Source: Alphaproteobacteria bacterium (lineage in GTDB: Bacteria; Pseudomonadota; Alphaproteobacteria; Rickettsiales; UBA8987). From it: a stretch of 26,237 nt of DNA. Positions 21,450 to 26,237 of this stretch are shown in pieces. The stretch is from assembly GCA_023269645.1 (NCBI GenBank), contig JAHFPR010000005.1, forward strand, positions 883-27,119. The letters run 5' to 3'. The stretch's first letter is position 1. The number at the start of each line of letters is the position of its first letter. Made by a program: the position numbers and the translations under genes. Under the pieces are notes generated by a model. It ran no database searches. It was not told the origin of the DNA and saw only the letters and a program-made list of their open reading frames with translations.

Positions 21450-22448
21450 CTAAAATCCCTTCTCTATGGAATACATAACAACGCAGGGGCCAACTGGTGC
21501 ATAGACGGTATCGCACGCGCCCTCGCCTTCTCCGCAGCCCGGACCCGTCGTGTAACTGTAGGTGGGCGCAAGGTTGTAGTCACCGGGAGATGACCAGTGC
21601 GCGACACTTCCTCCGCCGTAGGACATCGCGTGTTCATTATAGGTTATGCAATCCATCCCTGCTCCGCCTTCCGCTATCAGATGCCCGGACATCGCAAAGC
21701 CATCATCCATTTTTCTGTCGATAATGGATGCATCTTCGGGGCTAAGGAGTGCGTTGTTGCCCCAGCCTGGTCCTACCTGTGCTCCCGGATTAAAACCCAG
21801 GGAGAAATCTCCGAGCACAATATAGTTCTGCAGGCCGGGAAAAGCGGGGGTGTCAGGAGTGCCTGCGCCGCTGAGATCATACCAATCAACGGTGCTGTTT
21901 AGCACATACCCAGCACCGCCCTGGAATTTGGAAGGGAAAAGATGCAGGCCGGGGCGGATATAGGAGCTATCCTGTGCCAACTTTGTCCCGGTTGAGGGGT
22001 TCTTATAGGGGCCGGGGAGGAGGCCTGCCAGTGCCATCTGCTGCCACGCCCAGATGCCTTCGTAATAGGCATACCAGGTGTTGCACTGATCGGCGCAGGC
22101 GGCATACCACCACAGTCCCTGTCCGGTGGGAAGCGCGGGAAGACCCGCTGCGTCAAACGCAGGAAGCCCCGGATTCCACTGCCCGGTTGGCCAGAAAGCG
22201 GGTGCTTTCTTGAGATCGCCCGGCAGCCCGTCATATTTCGCCCTGAAATTATTTATCGCAACCTGAATCGAATTGAGTTCCGACACCACCTGATGAAGTT
22301 TCGCGGTATGGATAAGTTCCTTACCGGTGAGAACCCCGGCCACCAGCAGCCCGATGATAACAAGAACAAGCGACATCTCAATCAGGGTAAAGCCGCGTAA
22401 ATTGACTTGCACAGGCTTAACTTTGGACTGCATTGGAGTATTTTTCAT
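21450..22448 (-). CDS. Large type IV pilin-like protein (prepilin N-methylation motif)
   Basis: The 332-residue protein has the class III prepilin signature: a 19-residue basic leader (MKNTPMQSKVKPVQVNLRG) and RGFTLIEMSLVLVIIGLL, with cleavage between Gly and Phe and Glu at +5, continuing into the hydrophobic alpha1 helix. It is therefore exported and processed by a prepilin peptidase as a pilin or type II secretion pseudopilin. After the helix comes a NFRAKYDGLPGDL segment and then a long Gly/Pro/Trp-rich region with several cysteines (CADQC and GCGEGEGAC), unlike normal 130-180-residue pilins. No other pilus genes are in the window. No Shine-Dalgarno is seen, and a promoter places transcription start next to the ATG. 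Composition differs little from the neighbours. Confidence 0.85.
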   Translation of the reverse strand: MKNTPMQSKVKPVQVNLRGFTLIEMSLVLVIIGLLVAGVLTGKELIHTAKLHQVVSELNSIQVAINNFRAKYDGLPGDLKKAPAFWPTGQWNPGLPAFDAAGLPALPTGQGLWWYAACADQCNTWYAYYEGIWAWQQMALAGLLPGPYKNPSTGTKLAQDSSYIRPGLHLFPSKFQGGAGYVLNSTVDWYDLSGAGTPDTPAFPGLQNYIVLGDFSLGFNPGAQVGPGWGNNALLSPEDASIIDRKMDDGFAMSGHLIAEGGAGMDCITYNEHAMSYGGGSVAHWSSPGDYNLAPTYSYTTGPGCGEGEGACDTVYAPVGPCVVMYSIEKGF

Positions 22449-22455
22449 GCCCGCT

Positions 22456-22485
22456 ATTTTAGCACAGTTCGCGGGGTTGCTACAA
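22456..22485 (-). promoter_or_regulatory. Promoter of the pilin-like gene, probably leaderless
   Basis: On the minus strand TTGTAG (22480-22485) and TAAAAT (22456-22461) are separated by 18 bp. Transcription would start about at 22449-22450, one or two bases before the ATG at 22448, consistent with the absence of a ribosome binding site. Confidence 0.5.
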
Positions 22486-22583
22486 CATTTCTAGGGAAAA
22501 TTCGTTATCATGTCTTCCTGAAATCGCGCGCCACACCGGAACAACTTACCGAAAACTTGATGCAAATCACCGATGTTAAAGCA

Positions 22584-22612
22584 TTGAGGTATATTTCTTT
22601 TTATGCTATTAT
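22584..22612 (+). promoter_or_regulatory. Promoter of the etf operon
   Basis: TTGAGG (22584-22589) and TATTAT (22607-22612) with a 17-bp AT-rich spacer give a convincing sigma-70-like promoter. Start near 22619 leaves a leader of about 25 nt containing the AAGGAAGGGG ribosome binding region of etfB. Confidence 0.65.
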
Positions 22613-22643
22613 TCCCTCATAGGTAAAGGAAGGGGTGAGGACA

Positions 22644-23393
22644 ATGAAACTGCTGGTTCCCGTCAAGCGCGTGGTGGATTACAACGTGAAAGTGCGGGCG
22701 AAGGCGGATGGTTCCGGCGTGGACATCGCCAATGCCAAAATGTCCATGAACCCGTTTGATGAAATCGCGGTGGAGGAGGCACTCCGCCTGAAAGCGGCGG
22801 GAAAAGCTGCGGAAGTTATCGTGCTCACCATCGGCAATGCGAAATGCGAGGAAGTGCTTCGCACCGCGATGGCGATGGGGGCGGATCGCGCCATCCATAT
22901 CATCACGGAAGCGGAAATACAGCCGCTCGCGGCTGCGAAGCTCATCCGGAAAATCGTGGAGAAGGAGCAGCCCGGCATGGTGCTCCTCGGCAAGCAGGCG
23001 ATAGACGACGACGCCAGCCAGACCGGGCAGATGCTCGCTGCGCTGCTGAACTGGGGGCAGGGGACGTTCGCCTCGAAATTAGTCATCGAGAATAACGAGG
23101 CTGTCGTCACGCGCGAGGTGGATGGCGGGCTGGTGACGGTGGTGCTTAAACTTCCTGCCGTGGTGACGACCGACCTGCGCCTCAACGAACCGCGCTACGT
23201 GAAACTGCCGGACATCATGAAAGCGCGCGGCAAGCCCGTGGAAAAACTTACGCCGGAGCAGCTTGGGGTGGATGCCGCCTCGCGCCTGCGCACGCTGAAA
23301 GTGGAGGATCCCCCCAAACGCAAGGGCGGGGTGAAAGTGAAATCGGTAGAGGAGCTGGTAGAGAAGCTGAGGAACGAAGCGAAAGTTCTTTAA
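22644..23393 (+). CDS. etfB: Electron transfer flavoprotein, beta subunit
   Basis: EtfB pairs with EtfA to carry electrons from acyl-CoA and other dehydrogenases to ETF-ubiquinone oxidoreductase. The 249-residue product has the normal family length. The N-terminus KLLVPVKRVVDYNVKVR is typical, followed by NPFDEIAVEEALRLK, the nucleotide-binding region AMAMGADRAIHI, LLGKQAIDDDASQTGQML, and the family signature region EVDGGLVTVVLKLPAVVTTD with LNEPRYVKLPDIMKA. ATG 22644 is preferred over a GTG nine bases upstream because the AAGGGG site is better placed for it. Instead of the usual direct junction with etfA, a 67-bp palindrome and a lipoprotein gene follow. Confidence 0.96.
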   Translation: MKLLVPVKRVVDYNVKVRAKADGSGVDIANAKMSMNPFDEIAVEEALRLKAAGKAAEVIVLTIGNAKCEEVLRTAMAMGADRAIHIITEAEIQPLAAAKLIRKIVEKEQPGMVLLGKQAIDDDASQTGQMLAALLNWGQGTFASKLVIENNEAVVTREVDGGLVTVVLKLPAVVTTDLRLNEPRYVKLPDIMKARGKPVEKLTPEQLGVDAASRLRTLKVEDPPKRKGGVKVKSVEELVEKLRNEAKVL

Positions 23394-23394
23394 C

Positions 23395-23461
23395 TGTCAT
23401 CCTGAACGCAGCGAAGGATCTCATGAGGCGGGAGATACTTCGCCTTCGGCTCAGGATGACA
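23395..23461. repeat. 67-bp palindromic element, copy 2, after etfB
   Basis: Arms TGTCATCCTGA at the left and TCAGGATGACA at the right enclose the same internal CGAAGGATC-type stem as in copy 1 inside lpxB (13446-13512). The length is identical and about 60 of 67 bases match. It begins one base after the etfB stop codon and ends 21 bases before the lipoprotein ATG. Confidence 0.9.
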
Positions 23462-23482
23462 GTGTGCCTTGGGAGGGGTGCG

Positions 23483-23929
23483 ATGAAGAGGGGCGGGAGG
23501 ATAGCCGTGCTTGCGCTGCTTGTGTTAAGCGCGTGCGGCGATAAGAATAAGCTGCCTCCGGGTTTTGAACGGATAGGCGGCATCGGCAACGTGCATTTCG
23601 TGTATCTGGATGAGCACACCTATCAGGGCGGTAAATTTGACCAGATGGCGGATGCGCGGAAAATTTGCCGGGTGTATGAACAGGAGAGTGCCTGCGAAGT
23701 GTATATGTGGACGGAAAAGCGCGCAATACCGCCCGAGCTTCCCATCCGGAACCGGGATAAGGATGTTGGATGGTTCCGGATGCGGGAGGGGAAAGTGGTG
23801 TATTTCAAGCAGGTGCACCAGCAGGAGGCGATCGTGGATATTTACGACGTGCAGGGCAGAAATATGAAAAACTATAATCCGGACAGGGTAAAACATTATG
23901 ACCGTTCTGATCGTCAGCGAACACAGTAA
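23483..23929 (+). CDS. Putative lipoprotein between etfB and etfA
   Basis: The 148-residue product has a short basic start (MKRGGR), a hydrophobic stretch and the lipobox LSAC with the acceptor Cys18 followed by Gly, so it should be lipidated and, lacking Asp at +2, probably sent to the outer membrane. The mature part is hydrophilic, with two further cysteines (ICRVYEQESACEVYMW) that could form a disulphide. I do not recognise a domain. ATG 23483 has GGGAGGGG five or so bases upstream. The 3' end overlaps the etfA start by 32 bases in a different frame, so the gene is embedded in the etf operon. The frame extends upstream into the palindrome, but that start would remove the signal sequence. 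Confidence 0.75.
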   Translation: MKRGGRIAVLALLVLSACGDKNKLPPGFERIGGIGNVHFVYLDEHTYQGGKFDQMADARKICRVYEQESACEVYMWTEKRAIPPELPIRNRDKDVGWFRMREGKVVYFKQVHQQEAIVDIYDVQGRNMKNYNPDRVKHYDRSDRQRTQ

Positions 23930-24854
23930 CCGGGGCATCGCCCACGCCACGCGCTGCGCGGTGACTGCGGCGGCAACAATGTCCAGCGAAATCCATCTGC
24001 TGGTGGCGGGGCACGGCTGCATGAGCATCTGCGTGGCGGAGGCGGCGCGCATCGCAGGGGTGGCGAAAGTCATCGCCGTGGAGAGCGTGGAATATGCGCA
24101 CGACCTTGCGGAGAATCTTGCGCCGCTGGTGGCGAGTATTGTAGAGGCTGGCGCGGGGCAGGGCGGCTATACACACCTCGTCGCGCCGGCTTCCACCTTC
24201 GGGAAGGATGTGATGCCGCGTGTGGCGGCACTGCTGGATGTCGCGCAGGTTTCCGATATTATCCGTGTGGTGGACGGTGAAACTTTCGTTCGTCCGATTT
24301 ATGCCGGGAACGTACTTGCGACGGTGAAATCCTCCGATAAAATCAAAGTGGTGACGGTGCGGCCTTCCGCCTTCGCTCCTGCGGAGCTGCGGCGTGACAC
24401 GCCCGCCCCGGTGGAAACGTGCGCGGGCAAGGGAGATTCCGGCCTTTCCCGCTTCGTGGGTGCGCAGACGGCGGAATCCGCGAGGCCGGAGCTTTCTTCC
24501 GCGCGCATCGTCGTTTCCGGCGGACGCGGCCTCGGCGGCGCGGAGAATTTCAAGCTGCTGGAGAAACTCGCGGATAAACTCGGCGCGGCGGTGGGAGCCT
24601 CGCGCGTGGCAGTGGATTCCGGGTGGGTTCCGAACGACTGGCAAGTGGGACAGACCGGCAAGGTGGTCGCGCCCGATCTTTATATCGCGGTGGGAATTTC
24701 CGGGGCGATCCAGCACCTGGCGGGCATGAAGGACAGCAAGGTCATCGTCGCCATCAACAAGGACGAAAACGCCCCCATTTTTGAGGTGGCGGATTATGGG
24801 CTGGTGGCGGATCTGTTCCAGGCACTCCCCGCACTGGAAAAAGCACTGGGATAA
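23898..24854 (+). CDS. etfA: Electron transfer flavoprotein, alpha subunit
   Basis: EtfA is the FAD-carrying partner of EtfB. The 318-residue product has the usual N-terminal domain (TVLIVSEHSNRGIAHATRCA, then HLVAPASTFGKDVMPRVAALLD, about residues 90-115) and the C-terminal FAD domain: VVSGGRGLGGAENFKLLEKL (about 205-225), VDSGWVPNDWQVGQTGKVV, PDLYIAVGISGAIQHLAGM and VIVAINKDENAPIFEVADYG. All conserved FAD-contact segments are intact. The start lies inside the preceding lipoprotein gene, and no clear Shine-Dalgarno is visible, so translation may be coupled to that gene. A two-lobed palindromic element begins about 40 bases after the stop. Confidence 0.96.
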   Translation: MTVLIVSEHSNRGIAHATRCAVTAAATMSSEIHLLVAGHGCMSICVAEAARIAGVAKVIAVESVEYAHDLAENLAPLVASIVEAGAGQGGYTHLVAPASTFGKDVMPRVAALLDVAQVSDIIRVVDGETFVRPIYAGNVLATVKSSDKIKVVTVRPSAFAPAELRRDTPAPVETCAGKGDSGLSRFVGAQTAESARPELSSARIVVSGGRGLGGAENFKLLEKLADKLGAAVGASRVAVDSGWVPNDWQVGQTGKVVAPDLYIAVGISGAIQHLAGMKDSKVIVAINKDENAPIFEVADYGLVADLFQALPALEKALG

Positions 24855-24895
24855 AATATGGTGATGATATACTTGAAAATACTTAAGGCGGTTCC

Positions 24896-25002
24896 CGTCA
24901 TTCCCTGAATTGCCGAAGGCAATTCTAGGGGAATCCATCTCGCCGCAAACTATATCGCACGATGGATCGCCCTAGAATCGCTACGCGATTCAGGCGATGA
25001 CG
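24896..25002. repeat. Two-lobed palindromic element C between etfA and the Rrf2 gene
   Basis: Outer CGTCAT and ATGACG enclose two lobes. Left stem: TCCCTGAATTGCC with GGCAATTCTAGGGGA. Right stem (minus strand): CGCCTGAATCGC with GCGATTCTAGGGCG. Each lobe is again bounded by GTCAT and ATCCA. It is inverted relative to elements A and B with respect to which lobe carries the CGCC stem. It separates the etf operon from the regulator gene. Confidence 0.87.
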
Positions 25003-25036
25003 AGATTGTTTCATAAATATGAATAACTGAAACCTC

Positions 25037-25480
25037 ATGACACCCGTTTCACGCAAAACATTCGTTGCCATCGAAGCCGTGGCCTATATCGCCTGCCACG
25101 CGGGGGATAAGCCGGTGCGCGGGCGGGAAATCTGCGAGTATCAGGACGTGACGCTGCGCTACCTCGAACATATCCTGCAGGCACTGGTGCGCGCGGGTGT
25201 GCTCAAGGGTATCCGGGGGCCGAAGGGCGGCTACGTGCTGGCGCGGGAGCGGCGAAAAATACCCTTAAGCGATATTCACGACGCGGTGCAATCGCCCGGC
25301 GGCGGGGAGGAAGGTTCAGCCTCGCCGATTTACCGGAAGGCACTGCGCCCGCTGCAGGAGGAACTCCGGCGGGAAGCCCGCACCCGCCTGGCCGCGCTCA
25401 CCCTTCAGGACATCTGCGACCGCGTCGGACACGGCACGGCGGGAGCCGCGCGCCCAAGCCGCCAGGATTTCACGATTTAA
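25037..25480 (+). CDS. Rrf2 family transcriptional regulator
   Basis: The 147-residue product has an N-terminal winged helix of the Rrf2 type: a first helix with FVAIEAVAYIACHAG, the recognition region with TLRYLEHILQALVRAGVLKG, and the wing RGPKGGYVLARE, followed by the dimerisation helix region ISL-like LSDIHDAVQ. The three cysteines that bind the Fe-S cluster in IscR and similar members are absent from the loop after residue 90 (SPGGGEEGSASP), so cluster sensing of that kind is unlikely. Its position just upstream of cysK suggests control of cysteine synthesis, as with CymR in Bacillus; this is inference. A perfect TCATA-AA-TATGA palindrome at 25011-25022 could be an autoregulatory site. 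ATG 25037 lacks a clear Shine-Dalgarno. Confidence 0.88.
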   Translation: MTPVSRKTFVAIEAVAYIACHAGDKPVRGREICEYQDVTLRYLEHILQALVRAGVLKGIRGPKGGYVLARERRKIPLSDIHDAVQSPGGGEEGSASPIYRKALRPLQEELRREARTRLAALTLQDICDRVGHGTAGAARPSRQDFTI

Positions 25481-25494
25481 GGCCATGCTTTTAT

Positions 25495-25575
25495 GTCACC
25501 CCGCATTTATTGCGGGGTTAGCAGTAAAGTATAACCCCGCAATAAATTATAACCCCGCAATAAATGCGGGGTGAC
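25495..25575. repeat. Perfect 26-bp inverted repeat between the Rrf2 gene and cysK
   Basis: The left arm 25495-25520 (starting GTCACCCCGCATTTATTG) and the right arm 25550-25575 are exact reverse complements over 26 bp. Each arm is itself a small hairpin (ACCCCGCA/TGCGGGGT). The start of the right arm, TAACCCCGCAATAAAT, is also duplicated upstream at 25532-25547. A partial third unit (ATGCAGGGTGAC) follows near 25584. Confidence 0.92.
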
Positions 25576-25602
25576 AGTTAAAAATGCAGGGTGACATTGG
25601 CC

Positions 25603-25630
25603 TTGCCTTCCCTGCAATTCCTTCTATAAT
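25603..25630 (+). promoter_or_regulatory. cysK promoter
   Basis: TTGCCT (25603-25608) and a consensus TATAAT (25625-25630) are 16 bp apart. Transcription would begin near 25637, leaving a leader of about 50 nt with AGGAGA (25678-25683) before the cysK ATG. cysK therefore need not depend on transcription from the upstream regulator gene. Confidence 0.7.
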
Positions 25631-25688
25631 TTCCCCCACGCGATCACGCCGACACCAACCACATTTTCAGATGAGATAGGAGAGAATT

Positions 25689-26237
25689 ATGTCTGCACCC
25701 GCACTTAAAAAAGCACCCGAAGGCACGTTTTCCACGAAAGGCCGCGGGCGCGTGTATGAAAACATCGCGGATACCGTGGGCGATACCCCGCTGGTGAAGC
25801 TGAACCGCATCGCGCAGGAAGCCGGCGCAGTGGCGGATGTTTACGCCAAGCTGGAATTTTTCAACCCGCTTTCCTCGGTGAAGGATCGCCTCGCGCTTTC
25901 GATGATCGAGATCGCCGAGAAGGAAGGCAAGCTGAACAAGGACACCGTGCTGGTGGAGCCGACCTCTGGAAATACGGGTATCGCGCTGGCGTTCATCTGC
26001 GCCGCGAAGGGCTATAAGCTCATCCTGACCATGCCGGAGAGTATGTCCATTGAGCGCCGCAATATGCTGAAAATTCTCGGCGCGGAACTGCAGCTCACCG
26101 AGGCGGCGAAGGGTATGAAGGGCGCGATCGCCAAGGCGGAGGAGATTGTTGCTTCCAACAAAAATGCGCTGATGCTCCAGCAGTTCAAGAACCCGGCGAA
26201 TCCGCTCATCCACCGCAAAACCACGGCGGAGGAAATA
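25689..26237 (+). CDS. cysK: Cysteine synthase A (3' end outside window)
   Basis: CysK makes L-cysteine from O-acetylserine and sulfide using pyridoxal phosphate. The first 183 codons are present and open to the window edge. PLP is bound by Lys65 in FFNPLSSVKDRLA, and the substrate/phosphate loops PTSGNTGIALAFICAAKGY and LTMPESMSIERRNMLKILGA are intact, as is QQFKNPANPLIH. About 22 residues (MSAPALKKAPEGTFSTKGRG and a few more) precede the normal CysK start near the VYENIADTVGDTPLVKLNR segment. ATG 25689 has AGGAGA five bases upstream, supporting the long N-terminus. A cystathionine beta-synthase-like relative cannot be excluded without the C-terminus, but the motifs favour CysK. Confidence 0.92.
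   Translation, partial: MSAPALKKAPEGTFSTKGRGRVYENIADTVGDTPLVKLNRIAQEAGAVADVYAKLEFFNPLSSVKDRLALSMIEIAEKEGKLNKDTVLVEPTSGNTGIALAFICAAKGYKLILTMPESMSIERRNMLKILGAELQLTEAAKGMKGAIAKAEEIVASNKNALMLQQFKNPANPLIHRKTTAEEI

Overview
The window is a stretch of bacterial chromosome, most likely from an alphaproteobacterium. The order tsf-pyrH-frr-uppS-cdsA-dxr-rseP-bamA-skp-lpxD-fabZ-lpxA-lpxI-lpxB is the classical envelope and lipid A cluster, and the use of LpxI (not LpxH) before lpxB is typical of Alphaproteobacteria. The core genes are moderately GC-rich with tight junctions. I cannot place the organism below class from the sequence alone.

Layout. 1-4594 (+): end of tsf, then pyrH, frr, uppS, cdsA, dxr (translation, nucleotide, isoprenoid and phospholipid functions). 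4607-5611 (-): an AT-richer acyltransferase-3 membrane protein interrupting the cluster. 5779-14633 (+): rseP, bamA, skp, lpxD, fabZ, lpxA, lpxI, lpxB (outer-membrane protein assembly and lipid A synthesis). 14662-15165 (+): an unrecognised coiled-coil protein. 15308-18358 (-): recG preceded by a PAS/degenerate-GGDEF protein. 18512-19731 (+): a small accessory island with a promoter-leader-membrane protein-terminator unit and a BrnT/BrnA-like toxin-antitoxin pair. 19724-22448 (-): a degenerate EAL-like protein and an unusually large type IV pilin-like protein. 22584-24854 (+): etfB, a lipoprotein gene and etfA. 25037-26237 (+): an Rrf2-type regulator and the start of cysK.

The most striking content is not a gene but the density of hairpin-forming repeats, of at least four architectures. 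(1) Spacer elements built from paired tracts with a 6- or 7-nucleotide period; each locus has its own repeat unit. They start at or within a few bases of the upstream stop codon (tsf/pyrH, pyrH/frr, frr/uppS, lpxD/fabZ), and a related tract lies in frame inside lpxB. (2) About 110-bp two-lobed elements in which each lobe is a GTCAT-hairpin-ATCCA module whose stems show compensatory changes between copies. (3) A 67-bp palindrome present twice, once between genes and once translated inside lpxB. (4) Composite arrays of perfect hairpins (21226-21388 and 25495-25575), with a short related hairpin translated inside recG. The invasion of essential reading frames by such elements resembles the Rickettsia palindromic elements in principle, but the sequences here are different.

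Several genes without a Shine-Dalgarno sequence (brnT, the pilin-like gene, possibly rseP) have promoter-like hexamers placed so that transcription would start at or next to the ATG, which suggests leaderless mRNAs. All functional calls rest on reading the sequence by eye; no database or folding calculation was run.
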